A DNA stretch of 64,000 nucleotides from Echinostoma caproni (GCA_900618425.1 UZAN01040285.1:1-64000); one strand, 5' to 3'; positions 33,840-46,730 are shown, numbered from the stretch's first letter. Made by a program: numbers and translations. Notes: generated by a model from the letters alone, not told the origin.

Positions 33840-35980
33840 GTCCGCATACATATACCCCTTCTCCATTTTGCTCCCTGACATGGTTTGGAAAATTGTTGAA
33901 CTTACCATGACCATCCACCTACAATTTAATGAGCTAACATTCGTTCATGAGCTCTCACAAATTCACTCACCCACCTTTTCACAACCACGCTCTCTCATTC
34001 ATTTGCCACAGATACGCAGGCAGATATACACCCTGGTTGCACATTCTTCAGAAGGGATTTTTAACCAGAGTTGCTTAAATTTACAGAACAGAAAGACGGT
34101 CGGCTCTAACCGTGTTTCGACTTCTCATTTGAAATGAAAGGGTAGCTCGATCACCGTTACTCCTTCGTGATATTCTATTTCAGATTCAATCTTAGGAGAT
34201 TATCGAGAAGTGGAAAAAAATTAGGATTGATTTAAAGTCTCCAACACCTTACAAAAGTTTTGGTAGGTACATAATTTGACCGTACTTATTCGGACATTAA
34301 TTGGCGGTGTCCTGGTGTGAATATAGGAACCCCTGCAACTGCACCGAGAATGCATTTAACACTGCGACAGTGCGCCTCTGAAACGAACAACTTAATCCAT
34401 AACACTCAGCAACAAGGACGATTGTTTGGTATACGACCTCGATTTATGTAAACTGTGTCTGATTCCATAGGATTAACCTGACATATTGAGGGGTGGATGA
34501 TTGTTATGTTCGATAGATCAGGTTGTGGTATTGCAGTTTTTGCTGTTTAGAAGGCTCGTCCTTGTACACCGAAATATTAAATTTCAAAGTGATCGGGGCA
34601 TATTCAACGCGTTAACACAGTCGCGGACTACGAGCAAGTGTTTGTTGAAATCGGTTCTTTTTTGACTCACATTGGCTTTTCATTGGGATAGTTGATACAG
34701 AACGGGGGTCTGACGGCAAAAGACAGACTAGTGGGAAACAGGATCACAGAAGCAGATATATGGCTTAGGCTGTGGTCTAGAAGGAGTGTGGTGATAATGC
34801 CATCACACTAGTGAAACACAGCGGCTTACTGAGATCAAATGGTGTGCCCATGGGCATTGTTAGAATGGCCGCGTTCGATAGAAACAATGCTAGTGAAGAC
34901 AGGGAACTTTTTGGCGGGGGACGTATACAATAAGATTTATAGATACCTTCATGCTCCTCGAACTCTGTCTGTATGGACAAAACGGCAACACTTTAGATAA
35001 ACAGTTCTTTCATACAATGACTTCGGTCAATCCTCACCATTATTAAGCAATAAGCGTAAGAAATATCTATTTTAGCGCTTTCTGGTTTAACTACCCCCCA
35101 TTATAAATTGTGTAGAATGTGAAAATAATACTCTCGATCACTAACGGTCTTTGTTTTGAGAATACAGAGCGGTGGTTGATCTTCAAAAGGGAAGCTACAG
35201 TCGCTGCCCAGAAATATAGATAGAAATTAAGAAATCCGGCAACCACCATAATTTTTACACACTCATTAGCCGGATCGATATGACATAGTCTGGTAGCGCC
35301 GGACGTAGTTCATTCCCTCTTTAACCTCCCGTACTGGTAGGCGTATAGTTGGATGTGATAATGCTCACTTGTGGAGGAAATAACATCAGCATTTGTCACT
35401 CATTCAGAACGGATCAAGAACAAATCACGTAAAGTGGAAATTACGTTTGTTTTAATCGTCAGAAGGGCGCTGATATAAGTTCAAAATGTAACAAAAGCAA
35501 CAAATAACACTATGCGTATTCAATAGGTAAAAATTGTGCAACATTATCAGAGAAGAAAGATTCTGGCGAATAGTCCTGGGAGGAAACGAAACTTGGGCAA
35601 ACACTGCAAATAGTGATTTTGTTGGATTGCACATCCAATAGTCACTGACACAAAGCGGCACATCAGAACGTGAGTATTTTCGAATTGCCCAGGACGGCTG
35701 AAATGAACTAGGAGTAGATTGTATACGTTTCTAATAACATCCGGTGAAAACTCAAGTTGTCTGTACAAAACAATGTGAAAATACTTTGAAGCACTCTGTA
35801 CAGCCCATAGAGCAAGGAGATAAATAAACGTGCTAATCTCCTATTGATTACAATCGGTTCCGGACTAGTTGCAAACCGGTAAAAGAATTATTAAGATTGC
35901 TTTGCAATAAAAGTGTAACTGAATATCGTTAAAACCCGCTGATCATGCTACTCAGTGGTAAATTAGAATCATGAATCTCG
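33840..35980. other. Unassigned stretch
   Basis: The only item of note is a minus-strand frame at about 35547-35765 that begins right after TTTTGTACAG (a good acceptor) and reads QLEFSPDVIRNVYNLLLVHF onward for 70 codons to a stop. It lacks a clear donor. Otherwise nothing was seen. Confidence 0.25.
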
Positions 35981-35987
35981 AACGTAC

Positions 35988-36162
35988 CAGTGTTCTTCCA
36001 AGCTACATTCAGTTGATCCGTATTTAGCCGGAAGTAATTCATGACGAAAACCGGCACTCCGAGACTAATGGTCACTTGAGAATTGGTTGAATCGTAATCG
36101 ACCAATTTGCAGGTCCGTATCAGTTCTTTCTTCTTCCCATCTATCATTGCTTCAACTACGGC
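35988..36162 (-). CDS. Putative 175-nt exon, unknown gene
   Basis: The minus-strand exon model is acceptor CCACCAG, open frame AVVEAMIDGKKKELIRTC through VTISLGVPVFVMNYFRLNTD to LNVAWKNT, donor ACTG followed by GTACGT. It starts in phase 0 and ends in phase 1. Length, phases and the position of a VP pair (residues 36-37) and terminal TG match the putative exon at 39618-39792. The alternating hydrophobic pattern suggests a beta-rich extracellular-type domain, but I recognise no family. The frame also continues open upstream of the acceptor. Confidence 0.4.
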
Positions 36163-37600
36163 CTGGTGGACGTTTGAAGCACATGAGAGAATCGGGTCAG
36201 TAAAACGTCACATGATGCAGGAATAAAACTATTCGTGTACGGTTGGTGGATGAGTGCAAACGCAAAAATAAATAAATGATGGTAATAGATAAATAAATAG
36301 TTTTCCTTAAATACAACGGTTTCTTTGCATGGTTTTCATTTCTAATTTGCAAGCAATTATGTCATTGTCAATCTGAACATGAGAGAAGCTATCCCAATTT
36401 GGTAACCGAATCGAGCGGAGCCAGACTTCAAAACGTGATAGCTGCTCGTTGCTTGAGGATTAGTGGGTGAACAACCACTGTACCATTAAAGTGTTCTGTC
36501 AGTGGGACATGGATTTATGAGCGAATACGTCACCAAAAGAAATTACAGTATCCTTTGGTCGACTGATAGTCTCAACCCAACGAAAGATTGACGGAACGGA
36601 ACAACGTGGCTCATCTTTTAGTTCAGGGCTCTTTGTTCCTGCCAATGCTACAAAACACAGTGAACCGAAGTTGAATTAGGCATCGCAGTCTAACTTTACC
36701 ATTACGTTACTCCAGCACATAATGTGTTGACAGTAGGTGATCACGAAGCCCGAATTTTTGTGATTTGAATCGACAGACGTTCTCCCGATTAACCATCTCC
36801 TAATATCATCGGATTCGTACTGGACAATGAAACAGTTGATTTTTCATTTCTTTAATTTTCTTCACGCAATTGGACTTTGGTTATCATCTTTGAATACTTG
36901 AGAGAACTAATAATTTTGTGTACTACAAACTTCCTTTTGATTTTGAAGTAATCGTATTTAAGGAACGTTCAATTTACGGAAATGTGCCAAACAGAGCTGA
37001 TTATCCTCGGTTCTTTTTCTTTTTCTCTGCGGCTTGTAAAATAACTGCGTAATTGGGCCAAAAATGATCAGTTCTATGAAAAAATATCAATTGTTTGAGC
37101 ACCTGCCAAACTGAGTACAGAATTCAATGATGCAACTCACATTTGGTAGTGTGATAGTCACAAAATGAACCATTGTCATGATAACCCAAAGTGTACATGG
37201 TTCCCTTTACATTTTCAAACATTTGTTTCGTAACCGCAGTGAAAACGTTCAGCAGTCAACAAGGCGTTCTTGATTGGATTACATTTTCCCATTTTTTGCT
37301 CAATTCAGGGTCAGTTTGACGGAGTTAATCTCATTTATTTTTTTCGAGCCACTTGTATTCCAGTATACCTTGGTTATCTAGGAATTACCGGCACATCTTT
37401 CTAAATATGTGCCAGATTTTTTACCTCAGCAAATCAGGAAATGGAACAAAATATTATCAGCCCACGATGTGTGTCCGGTTACAGCGAGCGTCAGTTGTTT
37501 CCGTCCATAGACCGAGGAACGCTCGGATACCATTGATCTAATCAGGGGAGAAATGGAACCCGGTAATGTGAATGCGGATGGCCTACGCGAATTCTTTATC
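36163..37600. other. Unassigned stretch
   Basis: AT-rich, with a short AAATAAATA run near 36280-36300. Open frames are short. No repeat or RNA signal was noticed. Confidence 0.4.
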
Positions 37601-37604
37601 GGAA

Positions 37605-37785
37605 TGTTGAGTACGTACTTCCATGCGATGGGTCCGGAGTTCAAATCCCGGACAGGACGGTGGATATGCACTACTGATGAGCTCTAATAAGGGCGAAACT
37701 CGAGTCTAGTGCTTCCGACTCTATGGTTGAATCGATGAACTGAGGATTGTGCGTGAAGGTGAAGTCCGAAGGATAGTCAGTCAAA
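37605..37785 (+). repeat. tRNA-derived SINE (family S1), head-truncated
   Basis: It contains GGAGTTCAAATCCCGGAC, a recognisable Pol III B box, followed by GGATATGCACTACTGATGAG, CTCGAGTCTAGTGCTTCCGA and GAGGATTGTGCGTGAAGGTG, all shared with copies at 57286-57475 and 57705-57890. The A box is missing here. It is flanked by no clear target duplication. Confidence 0.65.
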
Positions 37786-38384
37786 TCAATCAATATCGAT
37801 CATCCCACACACACTACTCACAAGTAACTGTGATTTCAATACGAAATCAATGATAATGAAACGAGTTTGTTACGCATTCTGTTTGGAATATTAGGCAATA
37901 GATGATTTGGTGATTTACAAATCAACTGCAGGTTATTTAGAGTGCTCACTTGAGCACACAGCAGTTTCCGTTGCCAAGGTTTGAACGGCAGGTAGTAACT
38001 GATTGGCTGTACGTGCAAGAGTGCTAATGGAAAAACAGAATGGGATTTGAATACTATGAAAGTTTTGCATTTTCGCTCTGGGGGGTGATAAACGGGAAAG
38101 TGCTGTGTGTTCCTCGCCTGTTTTCCTCGTCTGTACCATAAATAATAACGGAAACGATGATGATGATAACAATCGTGATGTAAGTTTTGTTTGTTAATTC
38201 CATACAGAAAATAAATTTATAATTTACCAAAATCTAGGACGAAGGTTTCGGCTGGCTGGCCACAGTAGTGGAGTGCGAGATCTCAAACAACTTAACCAAC
38301 TTGAACACCACTACAACCTTCTGATCTAGCTCGCTGGAAATCATCACAATTGCAGATACTTTGATTCAATTCATGGTTGACAGA

Positions 38385-38477
38385 ATGAAAACATTTTCTG
38401 CCCCATTTAATCTTTTCGGATTGGTCTTCAGCATTTTGCTTCGATATTCCTCGCATTGTGGATTCTGTCGGGATCAG
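38385..38477 (+). CDS. Possible signal-peptide first exon, unknown gene
   Basis: ATG with MKTFSAPFNLFGLVFSILLR, then YSSHCGFCRDQ and a donor (GATCAG followed by GTGAAT). The 31 codons look like a signal peptide followed by two cysteines. No downstream exon could be matched with confidence. Short hydrophobic frames arise by chance in AT-rich DNA. Confidence 0.22.
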
Positions 38478-38589
38478 GTGAATAATAGTCAACCCATTAA
38501 AGTACGGACTACTAGTGTTGTCAAACTGTCCCAATTCACCAACGGAAACCGAATTAGGTCTCCAAATTTGCTGAAGAACTGAATTGAAA

Positions 38590-38870
38590 TTGAAGTGGTA
38601 TCAAACTGCACGAGCTGCAGCGGCAACCCTTGTCAACTTCAGTGAGCAACGGGATATATTTAACGACAACTGAGTCACTTCTACGGATGTTGAGATTTTG
38701 AACCTTTCAATAATTTCGGTGATTTTCGAACCCACGCATGCACACCGTCTACTCTTTTGCACAGAACGCGCTCCACCAGCTGAGCTACAAGGCCACACCG
38801 ACAGGCATTGGTATTTCCACATTCGAATTACCCATCCAACATAGAGGAATATGGCATACACCAGTTAGCA
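38590..38870 (-). repeat. tRNA-derived SINE-like repeat (family S3)
   Basis: The minus strand has TAGCTCAGCTGGTGGAGCGC (a perfect A box and D arm) and TGGGTTCGAAAATC (B box) 40 nt later, at about 38735-38805. The D stem pairs (GCTC/GAGC), but the anticodon and acceptor stems do not, and the sequence runs on with no tRNA 3' end. This is a SINE head or tRNA pseudogene and not a working tRNA. The borders are guesses. Confidence 0.5.
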
Positions 38871-39610
38871 TGTGAACTGACTGCCATGACAGGTTTTCCT
38901 TAGAATTCACCGGAGTCTACTGAATGAACTTTTAAGGCAAGGTTAATTGTTCACATTGTTGTTTGCAGACTAAAATTTTATGTTTTGTCTTGTATCATTT
39001 CGTGTACTAAGCACAATATCGGCTTCTATGAAGCAAGAGGTGCGATGTATTGTGAAATAGATTTGTCGTTTATCGAATTCACAGCACTCAAAGAACTTGG
39101 CATTGAAGCTGTGCATGATTAATTAAATCGAGTCAGTGGATAATGTTTGAGTCCGTGAAGTCGATAACTGAAATAGGAGTTGCAATAAAACTAAATGTTT
39201 TAAATCAAGCGTTTTGATGAAAATAATGATGCAATCAAGACTGAACACAATTCATTCGGAATAGTATGACTCTCCATTCTTCGCGAGCAGTTTTGTAAAC
39301 ACCTGCAATAACACAACTTACTGATAAACCCGGATGGTACAGCTACAAACATAACGAAGAGAACAGCAATCGGATTTAAGTTTGATTGCTTGGTGTTGGT
39401 TGTGATAAAGCTTAGTGAAACTTGGATAAGAGTATCGTGCTTGCATTAGATTCCGATCAGCAGCTCATCCGCCCTATCCAGCGTATGCCCCGAGAGAATC
39501 TGTCATCCTCCTTTTTATCTGTTTCCGGGTAGCCTTTGACTCACAATTATAAATTCACGTCCCCTTTCCATAGATCATTCATTTTACCTGAATATAAATG
39601 GTCTTAACAA
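38871..39610. other. Unassigned stretch
   Basis: No exon-like frame, repeat or RNA signal was seen. Confidence 0.4.
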
Positions 39611-39617
39611 GGCTGAC

Positions 39618-39792
39618 CAGTAAAATAACAGTATTCCAGCGAACGCTTTGGACTGGGTATTAGAAACCACTTGGTTGATCTGGGGACTGATCGTTTGCGA
39701 ACAAATGCTATTTTACTGACGTTCTCCAGCCTTCCTTCCAGAACAACCGTTGCCTCTCTTGACGCTTCAGAGCAATGAATGTTAACGCTGAA
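39618..39792 (-). CDS. Putative 175-nt exon, unknown gene
   Basis: The minus-strand exon model is acceptor ATATGCCAG, frame FSVNIHCSEASREATVVLEG through RLENVSKIAFVRKRSVPRST to SLEYCYFT, donor ACTG followed by GTCAGC. It starts in phase 0 and ends in phase 1, with 58 complete codons, exactly like the exon at 35988-36162; VP sits at residues 36-37 in both. Other residue identity is low. The frame is open to a stop at 39604 past the donor. No family is recognised. Confidence 0.4.
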
Positions 39793-42700
39793 CTGGCATA
39801 TAGTGAATTCATTGAGAAGGTGCACATATCACCCGGATAATTGTCCCGTTTGATTCACAAGTGAAATTCTTGAAACGTATTCATCAAACCCGCCCAACAG
39901 ATCATGTCGTCCTTAACTGTCTGATTGTATTCTGGTTGGTGCTAGAAGCCAGATACCACTGAGCTCAGTCCCCATGCTAGTATATATGCACCTGTACTAT
40001 CGAGGGTTGAGTGATCTAACAACGAATTATTGTCTCTTTGATTGTGATGAATGAAGCTAATGTGAGCAGATAATTGGTGTCAAAGTTTCCTTTCCGCACT
40101 CAATTGAAATATCACTTCAGGCAGCGTATTTGTTCCTATTATACTGTACATCCGTCTGCTTTACTGGTGGAAAGCTGAGTGGCAGCTCAATACCTCAAAC
40201 CAAAAAACAAGCTTCCTTCGGGATACTAATAAAACGGTGGGCGCAGTGAGAATATCTTGCACATTCATTATGTAAGGCCTTTCTAGCCTCAGCAAAACAT
40301 ATTTTCCTGAGTTCATGATAGACATTCCAACAGCTGAATGAAACACCTTCTTGACGATGTGGTCTCCTGATTTTCAGTTTATAGAAACTCCGGTTTCGTA
40401 GTAACTCAGAATGGATTGCGCATCCCTTTCTTGTACATTCGAACTAACAATACTGACTGGATGAATTGGAAATAAGATGTTTTTAAATCTTGAGCTAAGA
40501 TAAGTTTAACTGAGTTTCGAAACGTGTTTCTCTATGCAACAAACCATAAACAGTCAGCTGTCGAGCCAATAAGTCACCCGAAACGTGATTAGGGATCATG
40601 ATCAGTTTACTTCAAAACATTCTATTTATGACCAAGACTTCCCCAAAAGCGAATCACATAGGTAGCTTAAGACACAGTGTCCAACCAAAAGTTAAGTGAT
40701 AGTTCTGGAATGGAATAGAAGTGACAAATATGTAAAATCAAATTTGGGCTGTCGGAAGTTTTTGGTCAAATTTTTTTCGAAAGGTTTCATCACATAGTTT
40801 GTGCACATAGAAATGGTTAAAAGTTGAGTAAAATAACCCAAACATTTTTTGTTCCATCCTTACTTATTTGTTCCGGAACGGCTGACAGTTCGAGAGAGAA
40901 CAGATAGCAACAGATTGATGTTAAGATAATATTGTTTGATAACCCATGAAAGACATCATTCTTATATCACAGTTATACCAAAGTAGGTTTGTTTCACATT
41001 TTTGATGACTATATTGCCATATTTAGCACCAGAGAGAAATGGATTCGTGCTAAAGCCCCACAAGATGTTTATGGGCCACAGGAACCCATCTGTTGTTTCT
41101 CTTTTAATTTCAATGTTTGTTCATTGCGTACACAAACTTAAACGCAAAACAGTGAGCAGCTGAACGTGCCACGTAAAGCAAATAATGGTTTGAGTGACGT
41201 TGTGGTCAACAACGAAGCGGACATCATTATTGGCAGTCTTTTGTACATGGAATGACATTGAATAACTGAATAACCTTTTTGATTAAAGCTCCCACTGACC
41301 AAGCAATTTTGAAGTTGGATATACAATTCGTGTCAAGGGAAGACTTCTCCTGAAAATGCTTACGGTATGAATCCGAAACGGATTGGGACCAGCCACCACC
41401 GTGTGAAAGTGCCGGCGTTTTCTCAATAGTACCGGATTCTTGTGCGTCAGACTGACGGATATAGTACAGTCACGTGAGTTGCCTATTCCTTCCATCACCA
41501 CCCACGTAACACCCCCTCCTATTTACCAGACAAACTTGTCGACCGGGATGAACTCCGTCAATCCCACACGTTTCTTCCTTACTCAACGCACGTTTGGCTG
41601 GCACTACCAATAAACGTTTACACTATTTTGCAACTATCGTTTAACGGGAACCTTTGAGATACGCATGGTGAGACCAGGTTCGGTGATGAACTTGGCGAGA
41701 CAGAACGATACGAATGGTATTCCGAACGGAATTGTCTCTTCGCGCTTAGTCTTGTGTTAATACAATAGCATATCCCACTAGATCCATTCTTCCAGCAAAC
41801 TGGATATTATTTCACTGTCCGCGCCTCCTGTTCCCTCCGTCTCTCTCTCTCTCATTAAAAAGCACTAGACTCTTTGATACCCACTTTTTGGAGTGTGTAT
41901 TATAAACCTATTGGGGGTGGCCATTTTTGAGCCCTGTGAGCTAAAGATCGGTTTGATGTCTTGGTGACTGGAGGAGTGTCACATCCTGTATTGCAAGAAC
42001 CTGAGCGACTCTCAGAGTTCGGTACATCCGTATTGAAGAAAAACAAAATTATTCCAGTTTTTAACTTTTGGCATTGGACTCCCCGAAAATAATACACAAT
42101 TCAACGAAATCTCAATTTTTTACACATTTTTGCTTTGTTTGTAACATCTCTATACTCAATATGATCATCAAGTGATGCTGCCATGTTGTTGGTCTGCTAT
42201 AACAAATATTGGATGCAGCATAATATCTTGATGGTGTGGTGGTAGCATTTAAAAACGCAAAAAGTCGCGCAATTAAGTTTTAGCACAAAGGTGATGAATA
42301 CAGACGATCAATAAATTTCTTTATCTGAACGATGAGCAAGAGATCTAATACTTGTAAGGCTCGTCTGATACAAGGTGGAACCGATATTTATTGATGTCCC
42401 GTCTCTTCTTTACAGTAAAGATGCCATTATAACACAGTGGAATAACAATTGATGATAACAATCCCATGAACATTAATAACTGAAGATCAAATAATCTCAT
42501 TTGGTACCTGATGAGTCATTGTGATAATGTCCGAACTAGGGGAAGAGGAAAATGTCTTATGCTCTCTCCCTTATTTATTTTTGGCAAAGTGCTCCACAGC
42601 CACTACTTGGACTGAGCAGGTTGTCCGAGAGAATAGTGCTAGCGTGGGTTTTCACGGAGCATCTTGAAGAGGACAAACATCATTTCGAAAGACACATTGA

Positions 42701-43955
42701 AGCATCCGTCTAACTTGGCGTTCATTGTGTCTCATTCGATTTGATTGTCATTTAATCTGTCAATTATCTTTCGCTGATACAGAAAGTGTGATTTAGGTCA
42801 CGTAAGAGTGTGCTGTGATCAAAAGATTGGATAAGAAGATCCTGAAAAAATAAAGTTAAACAATCTTGTTGCAGCGATTGCTGTTGATCCGAAAACCAAC
42901 AACTCTGCTTAAAAGATCAAATACAGCTCATGTGACACGAAGCCAACTAATCAAGTTATTGCCTTGTTGATTCCGGTGTATTATACGACGACGTTTCCTC
43001 AGAACTGTGAGTTAAACGTCTTCCCATTTCTCGCTGTGTAAATGGAAAAACGAATTTGAAGGTCTTGCCATAATCCAATGTTGCAGGCCCTAATCTCACT
43101 CACACAGGCGGAATTCCACAATCACGGAGCCCGTAGTATTTACCATCAACTTACACATGCCAACCAATAATAGCTTTCTATCTAACATGATCACGCCTAT
43201 CTATTTTGCGCGTGTAGTGGAATACCAGAACATAATTTTAAGCTCAGCTGCATTCTTTATTTCAAAAATTAATCAACTCAGACATCAAATTTGGGGTTTC
43301 TAATTAAAGTGATCACCTCTGACGTTTAAAAGGGTAAACGTAAATACAAACTGTTTGATAATATCTACTGGAACTAGTGGTCTTCGAAGGAAATTAATTA
43401 GACACTGAACAGATTCATTAGGAATTAAAAAGAATTAAATGTATTCTTGAATGCGTGTTACGAACATACCGAAGTTTGTCAGCACAACTGGGAAAAGGAA
43501 ATAAATTGATGAATTCCGTGTGGATAACGCAAATATTATAAGAATCCAACCGCGTGGAGCATGATAATTTTACCAATAATGATAATTTACTGACAATGTT
43601 GGATGCACATTTAGACTGCTTGAGTGTTTCAAATTTGTCGATCAAGGATTCAGTCGTGAAGTTTCTTATACACCTAACAGCTTCATCCATCGAAATCCAG
43701 GGTTTAAATGCGGCGAAGGAATCGATAACACGAATAGGCGGTAGCGGTTATTCCTTCGAATGTTGGGCGATAAGAGCGCTGAAGGAAATTTGAGTAGTTT
43801 CAGCCATTGTTTAAGATCGTGGCTCTGTCCCAAGTACAGCATTACCATTGACAATGATAATTATGATGGTTGAATTCAATGAACAAGACCTGTACATTTA
43901 TCAAACGTGATATGGCTACAAGATTATTATCACAGATGCCTTAAAACGAACCAGC
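39793..43955. other. Unassigned stretch, a few weak exon-like frames
   Basis: The minus strand at about 41360-41500 reads SRDCTISVSLTHKNPVLLRK and ends near a donor (TCATACC then GTAAGC). The minus strand at about 43560-43740 reads IRVIDSFAAFKPWISMDEAV, then RCIRNFTTESLIDKFETLKQ. Both have coding-like composition but no convincing splice pair. A TC-rich run lies at about 41838-41860. I see no named element. Confidence 0.25.
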
Positions 43956-43959
43956 ATAC

Positions 43960-44010
43960 CTTTCGCTTGCTCTTTGGAAGTCGCCGGAACACCAGGCACA
44001 TTCAAAATTA
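43960..44010 (-). CDS. Putative 51-nt microexon A
   Basis: The minus strand has acceptor AGTTTTCAG, 51 nt, then donor GAAAG followed by GTATGCTGG. In phase 1-1 it encodes ILNVPGVPATSKEQAK between split codons. The exon at 46394-46444 has the same length, phase, flanks (CAG before, GTATGCTGG after) and an aligned peptide (IKDVPFVDRDTPLTEE, sharing VP at residues 4-5). Symmetric short exons like this are typical of the micro-exon genes described in schistosomes. The parent gene is unknown. Confidence 0.5.
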
Positions 44011-44194
44011 CTGAAAACGAAGAAAGCGGAAAATGGATGATGTAACATGATAAGAAAGAGAGCGAGAGAGAGGGAAGACATGTTTGCAAAATGAACGAAT
44101 ATGCCTTTCAGGTAGTTGGCATTCACTGTATCTGAAAGGCAGCTTCCATTTCACTGAATTCGACCAGTAATGTCTTTGAAACTTTGCTCGTGTC

Positions 44195-44235
44195 TGGGGC
44201 AGGGCGGGGCGGGGCGAGTCTAAGTGGGGGGGACA
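44195..44235. repeat. G-rich low-complexity tract
   Basis: The plus strand has GGGGCAGGGCGGGGCGGGGC, then AAGTGGGGGGG. Four or more G runs with short spacers could form a G-quadruplex on the plus strand. The run lies 185-225 bp upstream of microexon A on the minus strand, within its putative intron. Confidence 0.5.
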
Positions 44236-44605
44236 TCGTGGAAATAGTGTCAATGTTTGGTGTCGTGAGTTCGGTGCTCAAATCGGGTTCGATNAAAATC
44301 GAAGTCAACTGCGTGGATGTTGATCGCTTGGTTGACCCTCACAGCTTGTGACCCAAGGAAAGATAGATGGAAGCACCGGAAATCAAAACTTATGCGAGGA
44401 AACAAAAAGCACCCTTTTGATCATGTACTCCTTCTTCGTTGAAATTTTCAATGGATTTTTCAATGTTCATTTGTTATGAAATCCTTCCATGATATTCCAT
44501 TCTTTGCGTTTCCACCGCGCTTGATCAAAATGGTGGTGACACGTAGATACAGGAGTTGTTTTTAAACCCGAGGAGGAGAGGAAAGAAAACGGATACTTTC
44601 TGGCC

Positions 44606-46055
44606 TGATAAGACCCATTCCCAAGAAGGGTTCTCTAAAATATCGACCGATGGCATGTACTTCAGCCCAGCTGAACGTCTCTGAAAGCGTGTTCTTGAAC
44701 CGTTTGACCACCCCATCTGATGTGCTTGATCCTATTCAGCTTGCTTATAAGAAATCCTGCTGATCCCGTTGCCTAGGTTGTCCATTCTGTGGCCTAACTT
44801 CTTGGTAATATTGCTGGAACGGTTCGCTTAATTTTTCTTCACTACGCTAACGCCTTTGTTTCGCTTGACCGTCGCATTCTCAATCAACGTCTTGCTGACT
44901 GCGGCTTAAGATTCGACGTGTCAAACGTTTTTGTAAACAACTCTCTTAGGACGCAATTTACCCCAATGCAACGGTAAAACGCCGTCCTGTTCTTATGTTA
45001 ACTCTGGTGTCTTCCAGGACGTCATTTTTGTCGGTCTTCTCTTATCCCTGTACATAAGCAACCTGCCTGTCCTTACCAACTTTATTGCCTGTAAGTATGC
45101 AGAAGATGTGGTAATCGGGTGCTTCTCCAATGCTGATGCATCTTTCCACCAACTTTAGGCAGTCTAAACGACGTTTTTAACTGGTCTCTACTCCGATCAC
45201 TGATGCCTAATGTTTCCAAAATTGTTCACGTTCCCTTCAGCCTTAAATCAGCTCCCGTTATGAACCGCCATTTTTAATAATAGTAGTAATAATAATTTAC
45301 GGGATCTAGTCGTTAACACTCTCCGCATTCCCCAAAATGATACTGTCAAATACCTCGGCGTCTTTCTATTCCCTAATCTCTCTTGGACATGTAAGGAACA
45401 TGCACAACAGGGTTCGTAAACCTTCTTTTTTGTGCTTTCAGGCTTAGAAAGCTTGCTGTTCCCTCAAACACAATTTTCAAAATCGTGGTAGCATGCATTA
45501 TCCCTCATTGGATGTACAGTTCCCCTGTATTTTTTCCGTCCTAACAGAAAAAAGATTTCATATTAATTCCCAGGACCAAACACCTTCTATGTCCATGTAC
45601 TGGCATACCCAGAAATGTCCTGATTGATTTTACTGTGTGCAAGCACATCGACGCATGTGAATCAATGGCCGATAGAATCTTGTACAACGAAGATCACTGC
45701 TTTTACAACGAACTTCTTAAATACATATCAAAGCCCGGAACCGCTCCCATTATAGGCTGCTTCTCGCATGCACCGTTACACACAGAAACAGTAGCCCCCT
45801 TTTGTTATTTCTTTTTCAGTAACCGGACACCAATTATCACAGGTTTAGTTGAACACCTCATGAATCAGTTTATTTTTTTCATTTTAATCTGTCACTATTG
45901 TCTTCCTCCTCGTAGTTTGCTGTCGTTTTTGGTAAACCTATTCACCCTCTGATGCGTTCCGCCTACCCTCCCCCCTCCCTAGTTCCACTGTATTGTCGCT
46001 GAAATCGCTGAAAATTCACCCTTCGGTGCATAAAGCTTACCTCGACTTGACCGAC
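44606..46055 (+). mobile_element. CR1-like LINE family Y, 5'-truncated copy
   Basis: It aligns with 2659-4110 from IRPIPKKGS-type sequence to the shared 3' tail (CTTGACCGACTTGTC). Recognisable are LNRLTTPSD, the RT box KYAEDVVIG at about 45090-45115 (YADD changed to YAED), a 105-codon open C-terminal stretch at 45635-45952 (HIDACESMADRILYNEDHCF) and the non-coding end CGCTGAAAATTCACCC. There are many frameshifts. It is inserted between the two 51-nt exon candidates. Confidence 0.88.
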
Positions 46056-46393
46056 TTGTCCCAAATTATTCGCTACCTTCGACAATAGGAATGATCACCT
46101 TATTAGCTGCCAGGTGACGTATGTCTGTGCAAGATGGATGGGTGTTGTTGGCGTGGCATTTTTGCTCAGTTTTTCTTTTAGTGTGCGTATGTGTCGTGTT
46201 CATGCGTGTATTCAAATCCCACCAAGGCTACCTTTACTTTAAAAACCTCAACAACAGACTTCAGTCGGGCAAACAATACATTGAGCAATAGTAAAGCTAA
46301 AGCCAGAATGTCGAAAAGCAGTACTTGGTAATTTGAAAACGAGATGTTTTTGCCAAACTATCAATAGGCATGATGGAGTACAAACCAGCATAC

Positions 46394-46444
46394 CTTCCTC
46401 AGTCAGGGGAGTATCCCGATCAACGAAGGGCACATCCTTAATTG
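46394..46444 (-). CDS. Putative 51-nt microexon B
   Basis: The minus strand has acceptor GGTTTCAG, 51 nt, then donor GAAG followed by GTATGCTGG. In phase 1-1 it reads IKDVPFVDRDTPLTEE. It is the paralogue of 43960-44010 by length, phase, flanks and VP position. It is preceded on the minus strand by the 75-nt exon candidate, whose last base plus the first two here make an alanine codon, so the two can be spliced in frame. Confidence 0.5.
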
Positions 46445-46655
46445 CTGAAACCAAAAATATAGGGAGTAAATATATATAGAGTAAATATGAGGCATAAGAG
46501 ATAACTTAGGAGGGTGAACAAAAGTGAAACTGAGATGGCTCACATTCACTGCATCTTACGACACCTTAGTCTTTTGATCATATGAAAACCTTTGACAAGT
46601 CCATCTATATAAAATCTGTTTGCTCCGTCACGGCACATTGTCATGTCACTCTCAC

Positions 46656-46730
46656 CCGTGGCCTCAAGCAACTGCATTCCCTCTGACCCTCTCTGCGATC
46701 TGATTGGATCGTTTTCCACGATTCTCCTAA
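46656..46730 (-). CDS. Putative 75-nt exon preceding microexon B
   Basis: The minus strand has acceptor GATATCAAG (pyrimidine tract weak) and donor GCCACGG followed by GTGAGAG. In phase 1-1 it encodes RRIVENDPIRSQRGSEGM then QLLEAT. Spliced to 46394-46444 it continues without a stop. The open frame extends on both sides, so the 5' border is less certain than the donor. Confidence 0.35.

Noticed and set aside
38735..38805. tRNA gene on the minus strand
   Set aside because: The D arm and B box are good, but the anticodon and acceptor stems do not pair and the distance between boxes is irregular. It is better explained as a SINE head or tRNA pseudogene.
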